Assembly: GCA_044220635.1 (NCBI GenBank)
Contig: JBGAQP010000023.1
Location: 1-64,000 of the forward strand
From: JBGAQP01 sp044220635
GTDB lineage: Bacteria > Pseudomonadota > Gammaproteobacteria > Burkholderiales > Usitatibacteraceae
Direction of reading: 5' to 3'
DNA length: 64,000 nucleotides
Every line of letters begins with the position of its first letter. Position 1 is the stretch's first letter. The notes beneath the pieces are model-generated. The model did no database searches. It was not told where the DNA came from and saw nothing but the letters and a program-made list of their open reading frames with translations. Shown here piece by piece: positions 24,363-34,796 of this stretch. The position numbers and the translations under genes are program-made.

Positions 24363-24951
24363 GCGATGTCGCCCCAGGCCTCGACGACCCAGCGCCCGCC
24401 CTCGCAGGCGAGCGCGTTGAAGGACGCGTTCACGATCGGGATCGGGTGCGGGGTGGCGATGCCGATGCCGTGGATCACGCGGTAGAGGGAGGCGAGCACT
24501 CCCCCGTGGGAGACGACCGCGATCCGGCGGCCCGCGTGCGCCTCGGCGAGCGCCTCGAAGGTCGCGCGCACCCGCTCGTAGAGCTGGCGCCGGCTCTCGC
24601 CGCCCGGGATGACGTAGTCGGGGTCGGTCTCGCGCACTTTCGAGAAGACGTCGGGGTACTCGTGGTCGAGCTCGCCGTAGGTGAGGCCCTCGCCGCGGCC
24701 GAAGTTGCGCTCGCGCAGGCCCGGGTCGGTGGCGATCGCGTGGCCCGTGCGCGCGGCGATGATCCGCGCGGTGGCGAGCGCGCGGCCCAGGTCGCTCGAG
24801 ACGAGCGCGTCGAAGTTCTCCGAGGCGAGGCGGCGCGCGATCGCCTCGGCCTGGGCCACGCCCGCGGCGGTGAGCGGGCTGTCGCTGTGGCCCTGGATGC
24901 GCGAGGCGACGTTCCAGTCCGTCTCGCCGTGGCGGATGACGATGAAGCGCG

Positions 24952-24955
<4 letters not shown>
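24326..24955 (-). CDS. Histidine phosphatase family protein (phosphoglycerate-mutase-like)
   Basis: The 209-residue protein has the RHGETDWN nucleophile motif near the N-terminus, GHSDSPLTAAGVAQAEA, SSDLGRALATARI, ERNFGRGEGL and the second catalytic His in VVSHGGVL. Members include GpmB, CobC and general phosphatases; the sequence does not settle the substrate. GTG 24955 overlaps the serS stop in a GTGA, so it is translated behind serS. The 3' end overlaps mltF on the other strand. Confidence 0.85.
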
Positions 24956-26226
<1,271 letters not shown>

Positions 26227-26365
26227 GGGCATCGTCCCGGCGGGGGCCGGGATCCGTTTGCGGTTGGGTGGGTCCGGGGTGCGCCCGGAGCGCGACGAGG
26301 CCTATCCCGCCCGGCGGGATCGGCGCGAGGAGGAGGCGAGGAAGCGGGCGAGGTAGCGCATGGCG

Positions 26366-27688
26366 CTATTTTGGCGTTTTCCCCGCCTTCTCGTCCAGCG
26401 AGCGCAGGTGCGCGAGCTTCTCGCGGATCTTCGCCTCGAGCCCGCGTTCGGTCGGGCGGTACCAGCCCGGGGGGCGCATGCCCTCGGGCAGGTAGGACTC
26501 GCCCGCGGCGTAGCCTTCCTGCTCGTCGTGGGCGTAGCGGTAGCCCTCGCCGTAGCCCAGGTTCTTCATGAGCTTCGTGGGGGCGTTGCGGATGTGCAGC
26601 GGCACCGGCCGGCTGCCGTCCTCGGCCACGAAGGCCCGGGCCGCGCCGTAGGCGAGGTAGACCGCGTTCGACTTCGGGGCGACGGCGAGGTAGAGCACGC
26701 ACTCGGCGAGCGCGAGCTCGCCCTCGGGGCTGCCGAGGCGCTCGTAGACCGTGGCGGCGTTCACCGCCACCTCGAGCGCGCGCGGGTCGGCGAGTCCCAC
26801 GTCCTCGGTGGCCATGCGGATCATGCGCCGCGAGAGGTAGCGCGGGTCGGCCCCGCCATCGAGCATGCGCACGAACCAGTAGAGCGCGGCGTCGGGGTCG
26901 CTGCCGCGCACGCTCTTGTGCAGCGCCGAGATCTGGTCGTAGAAGTTCTCCCCGCCCTTGTCGAAGCGCCGGCCCGCGCGCGATTGCACCGCGTTCACGA
27001 ACTCGACGTCGGCCCCGTGGCGCCCCTCCAGGCGCGCGGCCTGCACGACCTGCTCGACGAAGTTGAGCGAGCGCCGCGCGTCGCCGTCGGCGATCTCGGC
27101 GAGCCGGCGCACCGCCTCGTCGGTGGCGTCGAGCCGCTCGGCCTCGAAGCCGCGGCGCACCAGGCGCTCGAGGTCCTCCGGCGCGAGGCTCTCCAGGACG
27201 TAGACCTGGGCGCGCGACAGGAGCGCGCCGTTCACCTCGAAGGAGGGGTTCTCGGTGGTGGCGCCGATGAAGGTGAACAGGCCCGACTCGACGTGCGGCA
27301 GGAACGCGTCCTGCTGGGACTTGTTGAAGCGGTGCACCTCGTCGACGAACACGATCGTCGCGCGGCCGTACTGGTCGCGGTTCAGGCGCGCGCGCTCGAC
27401 CGCCTCGCGGATCTCCTTCACCCCCGCGAGCACCGCGGAGATCGCGATGAAGTCCGCCGCGAAGGACTTCGCCATGAGGCGCGCGAGCGTGGTCTTGCCC
27501 ACCCCGGGCGGCCCCCAGAGGATCATCGAATGGGGTCGCCCCGAGCGCAGCGCCACCCACAGGGGCTTGCCCTCGCCGAGCAGATGGCGCTGGCCGACCA
27601 CCTCGTCCACGGCCTGCGGGCGCAGGCGCTCCGCGAGCGGCACCACCACCTCGCCCGATTCGGAGAAGAGCTCCCGCGAGTCGTTCAT
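26366..27688 (-). CDS. rarA: Replication-associated recombination ATPase RarA (MgsA)
   Basis: RarA is an AAA+ ATPase related to clamp loaders that acts at stalled or gapped replication forks. The 440-residue protein has MAERLRPQ-like start sequence PLAERLRPQAVDEVVGQ, Walker A GPPGVGKTT, Walker B IVFVDEVHRFNK, sensor GATTENPSFEVNGALLSR, and the C-terminal tetramerisation domain with ATEDVGLADPRAL and YLPEGM. Order ftsK-lolA-rarA-serS on one strand is widespread in proteobacteria, so an operon is likely. Confidence 0.95.
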   Translation of the reverse strand: MNDSRELFSESGEVVVPLAERLRPQAVDEVVGQRHLLGEGKPLWVALRSGRPHSMILWGPPGVGKTTLARLMAKSFAADFIAISAVLAGVKEIREAVERARLNRDQYGRATIVFVDEVHRFNKSQQDAFLPHVESGLFTFIGATTENPSFEVNGALLSRAQVYVLESLAPEDLERLVRRGFEAERLDATDEAVRRLAEIADGDARRSLNFVEQVVQAARLEGRHGADVEFVNAVQSRAGRRFDKGGENFYDQISALHKSVRGSDPDAALYWFVRMLDGGADPRYLSRRMIRMATEDVGLADPRALEVAVNAATVYERLGSPEGELALAECVLYLAVAPKSNAVYLAYGAARAFVAEDGSRPVPLHIRNAPTKLMKNLGYGEGYRYAHDEQEGYAAGESYLPEGMRPPGWYRPTERGLEAKIREKLAHLRSLDEKAGKTPK

Positions 27689-27723
27689 GGATCCATGATA
27701 AGCCCGGCCCGGGCGCCGGCCGC

Positions 27724-28356
27724 CTAGCGCTTCGGCGCGCGCGACTCGTCGAGGACGTCGGCGCCCGCGGGCGGCTCGAAGACGAAGACCTCGGGCGCGA
27801 TGCGGGGATTGGCCTTGAGATCGCTGAAGCGGAGCATCGTGCGCCCGCCCAGGGCGTCGTGCAGTTCCATCGCCGCGAGCGCGCGTCCCCGCAGCCCGAG
27901 GCGAACGCGCTCGAACCCGGTGTCCTTCTCGCGCGGGACCGCCTCGACCCAGGCGAGGCCGTCGGCCATGCCGCCTTCGGTCAGGGTGAAGACCGCCGTG
28001 ACGTCCTCGCGCCCCGCGAGGAGCGCGGCCGGGGTGGCGGAGATCGCCTTGTCGATGGCGCGCACGCTCACCTGGTTCAGGTCCGGGTCGTGGATCCACA
28101 GCCGCGTGCCGTCGCCCACCAGGAGCTGGCGCGAGGGCGGATCGTAGGCCCAGCGCATGCGCCCGGGGCGCGAGAACGCGAAGCGGCCCGTGGCCGACTC
28201 GACGCTGCGGCCGTCGCGGTCGAAGACCTTCTGCTCGAAGCGCGCGGTGGCGCTCCTCGTGGTGGCGCTGAAGGCGAGGAAGTCGTCGACGGCGCCCGCG
28301 GCGGCGGGCAGCGCCGCCGCGGCGGCGAGCGCGGCCGCGAGCCGCAGCCTTCCCAT
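27724..28356 (-). CDS. lolA: Outer-membrane lipoprotein carrier LolA
   Basis: LolA ferries lipoproteins from LolCDE across the periplasm to LolB. The 210-residue product has a signal peptide (hydrophobic RLRLAAALAAAAALPAAAG) and LolA features: TRSATARFEQKVFDRDG, SGRFAF-like TGRFAFSRPGRMRW, and QLLVGDGTRLWIHDPDLNQV. ATG 28356 lies 5 bases after the ftsK stop. Fits the ftsK-lolA-rarA order. Confidence 0.92.
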   Translation of the reverse strand: MGRLRLAAALAAAAALPAAAGAVDDFLAFSATTRSATARFEQKVFDRDGRSVESATGRFAFSRPGRMRWAYDPPSRQLLVGDGTRLWIHDPDLNQVSVRAIDKAISATPAALLAGREDVTAVFTLTEGGMADGLAWVEAVPREKDTGFERVRLGLRGRALAAMELHDALGGRTMLRFSDLKANPRIAPEVFVFEPPAGADVLDESRAPKR

Positions 28357-28358
28357 CC

Positions 28359-30644
28359 TCACTTCTCCGCGCGCGAGGGCACGAGGATCTCGCGGTTGCC
28401 GTTGGAGGCCATCGGCGAAACGAGGCCCGCGCGCTCCATGTCCTCGATGAGGCGCGCCGCGCGGTTGTAGCCGATGCGCAGGTGGCGCTGCACGAGCGAG
28501 ATCGAGGCGCGGCGGTTCTGCAGGACGATCTGCACGGCCTGGTCGTAGAGCGGGTCGGCCTCGCCCGACGCCCCGCCCTCGCCCGGGGCCCCACCCTCCG
28601 CGGGCTCGGGCTCCTCGAGGATGCCCTCGATGTACTGCGCCTCGCCCTGCTTCTTCAGGTACTCGACGACCCGGTGCACCTCGGCGTCGGCGACGTAGGC
28701 GCCGTGCACGCGCTGCGGCATCCCCGAGCCCGGCGGCAGGTAGAGCATGTCGCCCTGGCCGAGCAGGCTCTCGGCGCCCTGCTGGTCGAGGATGGTGCGC
28801 GAGTCGATGCGCGAGGAGACCTGGAAGGCGATGCGCGTGGGGACGTTCGCCTTGATGAGGCCGGTGATCACGTCCACGGAAGGGCGCTGCGTGGCGAGCA
28901 CCAGGTGGATGCCCGAGGCGCGCGACTTCTGCGCGAGCCGCGCGATCAGCTCCTCGACCTTCTTGCCCGCGACCATCATCAGGTCGGCGAGCTCGTCCAT
29001 CACGACCACGATCAGCGGCAGGGTCTCGAGTTCCTCGGGATCGTCCGGCGTGAGGCTGAAGGGGTGCTTGAGCGGCGCCTTCCTCTCGATGCCCTCGCGC
29101 ACCTTCGCGTTGTACGCGGCGATGTTGCGCACCGCGAGCGCCGACATGAGGCGGTAGCGCCGGTCCATCTCCGCCACGCACCAGTGGAGCGCCGCCGCCG
29201 CGTGGCGCATGTCGGTGACCACGGGTGCCAGCAGGTGCGGGATGCCCTCGTAGGCCGAGAGCTCGAGCATCTTCGGGTCCACGAGGATCAGGCGCACGTC
29301 GCTCGCCGGGGACTTGTAGACGAGCGAGAGGATCATCGCGTTGATCGCGACCGACTTGCCCGAGCCCGTCGTGCCCGCCACGAGCAGGTGGGGCATGCGT
29401 GCGAGGTCGACGACCACGGGCTTGCCGGTGATGTCCTTGCCGAGCGCCATCGCGAGGCGCGCGTGCTGGTCGGCGTAGGCCTGGGAGCCCACGATCTCCG
29501 AGAGCCGCACGATCTCGCGCTTCGGGTTCGGGATCTCGAGTCCCATGCACGAGGTGCCCGGGATCGTCTCCACCACGCGGATCGAGGTGACCGAGAGGGC
29601 GCGGGCGAGGTCGCGCGCGAGGTTCACGACCTGCGCGCCCTTCACCCCCACGGCGGGCTCGACCTCGTAGCGCGTGATCACCGGCCCGGGGTAGGCCGCG
29701 ACCACCTTCACCTGCACGCTGAAGTCGAGGAGCTTCCTTTCGATCAGGCGCGAGGTGTACTCGAGCGTCTCGGAGGTGGGCCGCTCGACGTGGGGATCGG
29801 GCGGGTCGAGCAGCGCGATCGGCGGCAGGGGCGAGTCGGGAAGGTCCGCGAAGAGCGGCACCTGGCGCTCGCGCACCACGCGCTCGCTGCGGGGCACCTC
29901 GACCGCGGGCATCTCGATGCGGATGGGCTCGCGCTCCTCGAGGATCTTCTTCACCTCCTCGACCTTGTCCTCGCGCTCCCGGGCCGCGATCCGGCCCTCC
30001 TCGCGGTCGCGCCGCGCCTCGAGGCGGCCCCGGACGGCCCCGTGGAGCCACTCGAGCCCGGCGCCGAGCGCCTCGGCGAAGCGGATCCAGGAAAGCCCCG
30101 TGAAGACGCTGAAGGCCGCGGCCATGGCGGCGATGAGCACGAGCGTGCCGCCGGTGAAGCCGAGCGTGCGCGAGACGAATCCCGCGAGGACCGCGCCGAG
30201 CACGCCGCCCGGGGCGAGGGGCAGCGCGGCGCCCAGGCTGTGCAGGCGCATCGCCTCGAGGGCCGAGCTCGCGGCGATCAGGACCGCGAAGCCCGCCACC
30301 GCGGCCGCAAGCGAGCGCCGGCTGAGGATCTCCCAGGCCTCGACGCGGGGATACATCCGCAGGATCCCGAGGAAGGCGAAGGCGACCCACCACCAGGCCG
30401 ACAGGCCGAAGAGGTAGAGCAGCGCTTCCGCGATCCAGGCCCCGAGCGCGCCACCCTGGTTGAGCGGCGCGGCGACCGATCCGCTGTGGAAGGGGCCTGC
30501 GTCGGCCGGGTGGTAGCTCGCGAGGACGAGGGCGAGGTAGAGGCCGACGGCCGCGAGCAGGATCCAGAGCGCCTCGCGAAGGATCCGGCCGAGGCGGGGC
30601 TTTCCGTTCGGGATATCGCTGCGGCTCTGGGGAATGTCGGCCAT
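28359..30644 (-). CDS. ftsK: Cell division DNA translocase FtsK
   Basis: FtsK anchors at the septum and pumps chromosome ends toward dif. The 761-residue protein has four N-terminal membrane helices (about residues 25-190), a short charged linker, the motor domain with Walker A GTTGSGKS near residue 425 and Walker B LIVVVMDELADLMM, RASGIHLVLATQRPS, and the C-terminal gamma winged-helix domain with LVQRHLRIGYNRAARLIEDME that reads polarity sequences. ATG 30644 is chosen; an in-frame GTG at 30659 adds five residues. The linker is short compared with E. coli FtsK, as is usual in betaproteobacteria. Confidence 0.95.
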   Translation of the reverse strand: MADIPQSRSDIPNGKPRLGRILREALWILLAAVGLYLALVLASYHPADAGPFHSGSVAAPLNQGGALGAWIAEALLYLFGLSAWWWVAFAFLGILRMYPRVEAWEILSRRSLAAAVAGFAVLIAASSALEAMRLHSLGAALPLAPGGVLGAVLAGFVSRTLGFTGGTLVLIAAMAAAFSVFTGLSWIRFAEALGAGLEWLHGAVRGRLEARRDREEGRIAAREREDKVEEVKKILEEREPIRIEMPAVEVPRSERVVRERQVPLFADLPDSPLPPIALLDPPDPHVERPTSETLEYTSRLIERKLLDFSVQVKVVAAYPGPVITRYEVEPAVGVKGAQVVNLARDLARALSVTSIRVVETIPGTSCMGLEIPNPKREIVRLSEIVGSQAYADQHARLAMALGKDITGKPVVVDLARMPHLLVAGTTGSGKSVAINAMILSLVYKSPASDVRLILVDPKMLELSAYEGIPHLLAPVVTDMRHAAAALHWCVAEMDRRYRLMSALAVRNIAAYNAKVREGIERKAPLKHPFSLTPDDPEELETLPLIVVVMDELADLMMVAGKKVEELIARLAQKSRASGIHLVLATQRPSVDVITGLIKANVPTRIAFQVSSRIDSRTILDQQGAESLLGQGDMLYLPPGSGMPQRVHGAYVADAEVHRVVEYLKKQGEAQYIEGILEEPEPAEGGAPGEGGASGEADPLYDQAVQIVLQNRRASISLVQRHLRIGYNRAARLIEDMERAGLVSPMASNGNREILVPSRAEK

Positions 30645-30665
30645 CAAGGATGCGCGCACCGGGAT

Positions 30666-30682
30666 GCCGGATTATATCCGGC
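30666..30682 (-). promoter_or_regulatory. Palindrome containing a TATAAT -10, upstream of ftsK
   Basis: GCCGGAT-TAT-ATCCGGC is a perfect 7-bp inverted repeat. On the minus strand its centre reads TATAAT, ending 26 bases before the ftsK ATG. No -35 is apparent. It could be a promoter overlapped by an operator, or a short hairpin after the Crp-type gene, whose stop is 24 bases away. Confidence 0.4.
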
Positions 30683-30706
30683 GGCGCGCGCCCGCGGCCG
30701 TCCCGC

Positions 30707-31357
30707 CTAGAGCGACGGCGGCAGCTCGCGGTTGATGATCGTGATCGACTTCGACTCCACCGCGATGAAGCCGCGGTCCGAGAGGTCCTTGAGGATGCGG
30801 TTCACCATCTCGCGCGAGGCCCCGACCATGTTGGCGAGGTCCTGCTGGGAGAGCTTCTCACCCACCATGAGCTTGCCGTTGTTGTAGACCGCGAGCTCGA
30901 GCAGCGTGCTCGCCACGCGCCCGTAGACGTCCATCAGGGCGAGGGTGCCGATCTTGCGGTCGGCCTCGCGCACGCGCTGCGCGAGGATGCGCATCACGAC
31001 GTTCGCGATCTTGGGCGCCCGGTGGACGCATTCCTCGAAGGCGTTGTGCGACAGGATGTGGAAGGTCGCGGGCTCCAGCGTCGTGACCGAGGCCGAGCGC
31101 GGCTGCTTGTCGATCATCGACATCTCGCCGAAGAAGTCCCCGGGTCCGAGGATCTTCAGGATGATCTCCCGGCCGTCCTCGTCGCCGATGAACACCTTCA
31201 CCTTGCCCGACTGGATCATGTAGAGCGAATCGCCCATCTCGCCCTCGGTGAGGACGACGGCGCTCTTCGGATAGGACTTCTCGACGGCGACGGCCCGGAC
31301 GATGTCGAGCTCGAGGTCGGAGAGCTGGGTGAAGAACGGGACCGCCTTCAGGGTCAT
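30707..31357 (-). CDS. Crp/Fnr-family transcriptional regulator
   Basis: The 216-residue regulator has an N-terminal effector-binding beta-roll with the cyclic-nucleotide cassette FGEMSMIDKQPRSAS, a long dimer helix, and a C-terminal winged helix-turn-helix with QQDLANMVGASREMVNRILKDL. The recognition helix keeps the Arg-Glu...Arg pattern of E. coli CRP, suggesting TGTGA-like half-sites. No FNR cysteine cluster is visible. I chose ATG 31357; an in-frame ATG at 31399 has an AAGGA but coincides with the predicted transcription start of the promoter at 31406-31435. Divergent from trxB. Likely binds cAMP, by inference. Confidence 0.88.
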   Translation of the reverse strand: MTLKAVPFFTQLSDLELDIVRAVAVEKSYPKSAVVLTEGEMGDSLYMIQSGKVKVFIGDEDGREIILKILGPGDFFGEMSMIDKQPRSASVTTLEPATFHILSHNAFEECVHRAPKIANVVMRILAQRVREADRKIGTLALMDVYGRVASTLLELAVYNNGKLMVGEKLSQQDLANMVGASREMVNRILKDLSDRGFIAVESKSITIINRELPPSL

Positions 31358-31405
31358 GGTCCGTTCGCCCACGGCGTTTCTTCGGCTGTGCACGGTCATG
31401 GCTTC

Positions 31406-31435
31406 CTTATCTGCGAAAATGCCCTTGTTTGTCAA
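31406..31435 (-). promoter_or_regulatory. Promoter of the Crp/Fnr-type regulator gene
   Basis: On the minus strand a perfect TTGACA (31435-31430) is followed by 18 bases and GATAAG (31411-31406, four of six). Transcription would start near 31399, so the mRNA is either leaderless for ATG 31399 or has a 42-base leader for ATG 31357. Confidence 0.5.
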
Positions 31436-31579
31436 GTATTTATGGGCTGGCTTCCAAGGCGCCTTGAATGCGGCCCGCGCGCCTCCTGCACGCAGAACAG
31501 AGCGCGGCGCCCGAATCTTCCCACAGAGTGGCCCTGTTCCGCAGGAGTGCGCGACGGGCGGGGCCGGGCTTGCGACGGG

Positions 31580-31588
31580 TGCGATAAT
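31580..31588 (+). promoter_or_regulatory. Candidate extended -10 promoter of trxB
   Basis: TGC-GATAAT (31580-31588) is an extended -10 element with five of six consensus bases. No -35 is apparent, as is normal for extended -10 promoters. Predicted start is about 31595, leaving a 33-base leader to the trxB ATG. Confidence 0.45.
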
Positions 31589-31627
31589 CCCCATCTGCCC
31601 TTTCCGGACCCTCGCGAAGGCCTCCGA

Positions 31628-32581
31628 ATGACCACCGAACACAGCCGCCTGCTCATCCTCGGCTCCGGCCCCGCGGGCTACACCGCCGCCGTCTATGCCG
31701 CCCGCGCCAACCTGAAGCCGGTGCTCGTCACCGGCCTCGCCCAGGGCGGCCAGCTCATGACCACGACCGACGTGGACAACTGGCCGGCGGACGCCGCCGG
31801 CGTCCAGGGCCCCGAGCTCATGGAGCGCTTCCTCAGGCACGCGGAGCGATTCGAGACGCGGATCGTCTTCGACCAGATCCACACCGCGAAGCTCGGGGAG
31901 AAGCCCTTCACGCTCGTGGGCGACTCGGGCACCTACACCTGCGACGCGCTGATCATCGCCACCGGCGCCTCGGCCATGTACCTCGGCCTCGCTTCGGAGC
32001 AGGCGTACATGGGCAAGGGCGTATCGGGCTGCGCGACCTGCGACGGCTTCTTCTTCAAGGGGCAGGACGTGTGCGTGGTCGGCGGCGGCAACACCGCGGT
32101 CGAGGAGGCGCTCTACCTGTCCAACATCGCCCGGCACGTCACCGTGATCCACCGGCGCGAGCGTTTCCGCGCCGAGAAGATCCTCCAGGACAAGCTCCTC
32201 GCGAAGGCGAGGGAGGGGAAGGTCACGATCGAGTGGAACCACACGCTCGACGAGGTGCTGGGCGACGCCTCCGGGGTCACCGGCGTGCGCATCAAGTCGA
32301 CGCAGGACGGGCGCACGAAGGAGATCAAGGTCTCCGGCTGCTTCATCGCGATCGGCCACCGCCCCAACACGGAGCTCTTCGTGGGGCAGCTCGAGATGAA
32401 GGGCGGCTACATCGTCACCCGCTCGGGGCAGGATGGGGGCGCCACGGCCACGAGCATCCCGGGCGTGTTCGCCGCGGGCGACGTGCAGGACCACGTCTAC
32501 CGGCAGGCGGTGACGAGCGCGGCCTCGGGCTGCATGGCGGCGCTCGACGCCGACAAGTACCTGGAGAGCCTCGCGGGATGA
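31628..32581 (+). CDS. trxB: Thioredoxin-disulfide reductase
   Basis: TrxB uses NADPH and FAD to reduce thioredoxin. The 317-residue protein has the FAD motif GSGPAGYTAAVYAARA, the redox centre CATCDG near residue 136, the NADPH motif GGGNTAVEEALYLSN, and the C-terminal FAD motif GVFAAGDVQDHVYRQAVTSAASG. GAAGG lies about 7 bases before ATG 31628. It opens a long plus-strand run. Its stop overlaps the Smr-domain gene (ATGA). Confidence 0.96.
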   Translation: MTTEHSRLLILGSGPAGYTAAVYAARANLKPVLVTGLAQGGQLMTTTDVDNWPADAAGVQGPELMERFLRHAERFETRIVFDQIHTAKLGEKPFTLVGDSGTYTCDALIIATGASAMYLGLASEQAYMGKGVSGCATCDGFFFKGQDVCVVGGGNTAVEEALYLSNIARHVTVIHRRERFRAEKILQDKLLAKAREGKVTIEWNHTLDEVLGDASGVTGVRIKSTQDGRTKEIKVSGCFIAIGHRPNTELFVGQLEMKGGYIVTRSGQDGGATATSIPGVFAAGDVQDHVYRQAVTSAASGCMAALDADKYLESLAG

Positions 32582-33150
32582 AGCGTCCCGGGGCACGGGC
32601 CGCGGACCCCGCCGGCTCGCCCGAGGTGCCGCCCGAGGATGTCGCGCTCTTCCGCGCCGAGATGCGCGGCGTGGCCCCGCGGCCGCCGGACAACCGCGTC
32701 GAGCCTTGGCGCGCGCCCCGCGAGCCGGTGCCCGCCAAGCGCCTCGAGGACGAGCGCGCGGTCCTCGACGAGCTTGCGCGCCTGGGCGCGGAGGCCGACG
32801 ACGACGAGATCGAGGAGGACCGGCTCTTCCTGCGCCCGGGACTGCCGCGCGACATCCTGCGAAAGCTCCGTCGCACGCACTGGGTCATCCAGGAGCACCT
32901 CGACCTGCACGGCCTGACCTCGGACGAGGCGGCGGAGGCGACCGCGGCCTTCCTCGCCGAGGCGCGGCGCCGGGGCCTGCGCTGCGTGCGCGTCGTGCAC
33001 GGCAAGGGCCTGGGCTCGCGCTCGCGCGTGCCCGTCCTCAAGGTCCGCATCCGCAGGCTCCTCACGCGCCGCGACGAGGTGCTCGCCTTCGTCGAGCCGC
33101 GCGCGGCCGAGGGCGGCGGCGGCGCGGTCATCGTGCTGCTCAAGGCCTGA
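32578..33150 (+). CDS. Smr-domain protein
   Basis: The 190-residue protein has a charged N-terminal half and a C-terminal Smr (MutS2-related) domain with LDLHGLTSDEA, CVRVVHGKGLGS and a late VLAFVEPRAAEGGGGAV. Smr domains are nicking endonucleases or RNA-acting nucleases; related SmrA/SmrB (YfcN) act on DNA or collided ribosomes. Which role applies here is unknown. ATG 32578 overlaps the trxB stop. The arnT-like gene follows after 5 bases. Confidence 0.88.
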   Translation: MKRPGARAADPAGSPEVPPEDVALFRAEMRGVAPRPPDNRVEPWRAPREPVPAKRLEDERAVLDELARLGAEADDDEIEEDRLFLRPGLPRDILRKLRRTHWVIQEHLDLHGLTSDEAAEATAAFLAEARRRGLRCVRVVHGKGLGSRSRVPVLKVRIRRLLTRRDEVLAFVEPRAAEGGGGAVIVLLKA

Positions 33151-33155
33151 GCGCC

Positions 33156-34796
33156 GTGCCGCGGCGCATCGTCCACCTCGCGTTCGCGATCCTCGCCGCG
33201 CTCGCGGTCCTCGTCGTCTTCGACAACCTCGGCCGCCCCCTCGCCAACCCCGACGAGGGCCGTTACGCGGAGATCGCCCGCGAGATGGCCGAGAGCGGCG
33301 ACTGGGTGACGCCGCGTCTGAACGGCTTCAAGTACTTCGAGAAGCCGCCGCTGCAGTACTGGGCCACGGCCGCCGCGATCCGCCTGCTCGGGCCGGGGGA
33401 GGTCGCCGCGCGGCTCTACGTCGCCCTCGCGGGCCTCGCGACGCTCGCCATCGTCGGCTACACGGGGCGGCGCCTGCACTCCGGCGAGGCGGGCCTGCTC
33501 GCCGTCCTGGCATTGCTCTCGAGCCCCTATTTCATGGCGCTCGGCGGCATCGTCACCCTCGACATGGGCCTCACGCTGTGGACCACCGCGGCGCTCTCGG
33601 CCCTGCTCATCGCCGGGCAGGCCCCCGACCCCTCGGGGCGCCGGAAGTGGCTCCTCGCGGGCTGGGCGGCGATGGCGCTCGCCGTGCTCTCCAAGGGGCT
33701 CGTGGGCCTGGTCATCCCGGCGGCCGCGGTTGCACTCCACGCGCTCGTCGCCCGCGACTGGCGAAGCCTCCTGCGGCTCGAGTGGGCCCGGGGCCTGCCG
33801 CTCTTCCTGGCGATCGCCGCCCCCTGGTTCGTGGCGGTCTCCCTCGCCAACCCCGAGTTCGCTTCCTTCTTCTTCATCCACGAGCACTTCACGCGCTTCC
33901 TTTCCACGGCGCACCACCGCGTGGAACCGGCGTGGTACTTCCTGCCGATCCTCTTCGCGGGGTTCCTGCCGTGGATGTTCGCGCTGCCCGCGGCGGCGGC
34001 CGGCGCCTGGCGCGAAGAACGGCGGCTGCCGGGATGGCGGCCTCGGACCTTCGCGCTCGTCGCGGCAGGCTTCGTCGTCGCCTTCTTCAGCGCCTCGGGC
34101 TCGAAGCTCCCCGCCTACATCCTGCCCGCGTTCCCGCCGCTCGCCCTCGTGCTCGGGCGCTACCTCGCCGAGGCCCCCCCGCGCCGCCTGGCGCTCTGGG
34201 TCGCTCCGGTGTCCGCGGTCGCCCTCGCCCTCGCGGCACTGGCCTGGCGCTCGCCCGGGCGCGCCCGCGAAGAGTGGCTGCGCGCGCTCTACGCCGACGC
34301 CCAGGGCTGGGCCCTCGCGGGCATCGCGGTGCTCTTCGTCGCCGCTATCGCCGCCGCCCTCCTGCTCGCCCGCAACCGCCGCTGGCTGGGCATGGCGGTC
34401 CTCGCCCTGGGCACCGTGGTGCTGATCGAATGCGTCGAGGAAGCCTACGAGGGGTTCTCTCCGCGCCAGTCCGGGCAGGCGGTCGCGGCGAAGATGCGGC
34501 CCTGGCTCGCGCCGGGGACCCGGGTGTACAGCGTGAGGCACTATGACCAGACGATTCCCTACTACATCGGCCGGACGGTGACGCTCGTCGACTACACCGA
34601 CGAGTTCGAGCTCGGGCAGAGGATGGAACCGGGGCGTCACCTGCCCGACCTCGAGAGCTTCCGCGAGGAGTGGCTGCGACCGGGCGAGGCGCTGGCTATA
34701 ATGCATCCGGACACCTACGAAACCTTCAAGGCGCAAGGCCTGCCGGCGCAGCGGCTGCACGAAGACCCGCGGCGCGTCCTGGTCCGCAAGCCGTGA
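33156..34796 (+). CDS. arnT: ArnT-like lipid A / undecaprenyl-phosphate glycosyltransferase
   Basis: ArnT moves 4-amino-4-deoxy-L-arabinose from undecaprenyl phosphate to lipid A, lowering its negative charge and giving polymyxin resistance. The 546-residue GT-C protein has about 12 membrane helices, the first periplasmic-loop motif NPDEGRYAEIAREM with the catalytic Asp/Glu pair, FEKPPLQYW, and a C-terminal periplasmic domain. GTG 33156 starts five bases after the Smr gene. Assignment to aminoarabinose rests on the following arn genes; by itself it could transfer another sugar. Confidence 0.85.
   Translation: MPRRIVHLAFAILAALAVLVVFDNLGRPLANPDEGRYAEIAREMAESGDWVTPRLNGFKYFEKPPLQYWATAAAIRLLGPGEVAARLYVALAGLATLAIVGYTGRRLHSGEAGLLAVLALLSSPYFMALGGIVTLDMGLTLWTTAALSALLIAGQAPDPSGRRKWLLAGWAAMALAVLSKGLVGLVIPAAAVALHALVARDWRSLLRLEWARGLPLFLAIAAPWFVAVSLANPEFASFFFIHEHFTRFLSTAHHRVEPAWYFLPILFAGFLPWMFALPAAAAGAWREERRLPGWRPRTFALVAAGFVVAFFSASGSKLPAYILPAFPPLALVLGRYLAEAPPRRLALWVAPVSAVALALAALAWRSPGRAREEWLRALYADAQGWALAGIAVLFVAAIAAALLLARNRRWLGMAVLALGTVVLIECVEEAYEGFSPRQSGQAVAAKMRPWLAPGTRVYSVRHYDQTIPYYIGRTVTLVDYTDEFELGQRMEPGRHLPDLESFREEWLRPGEALAIMHPDTYETFKAQGLPAQRLHEDPRRVLVRKP

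Noticed and set aside
26304..26320. ATCCCGC/GCGGGAT hairpin between rarA and serS
   Set aside because: Seven-bp stem without a T tract in GC-rich DNA; insufficient to call a terminator.
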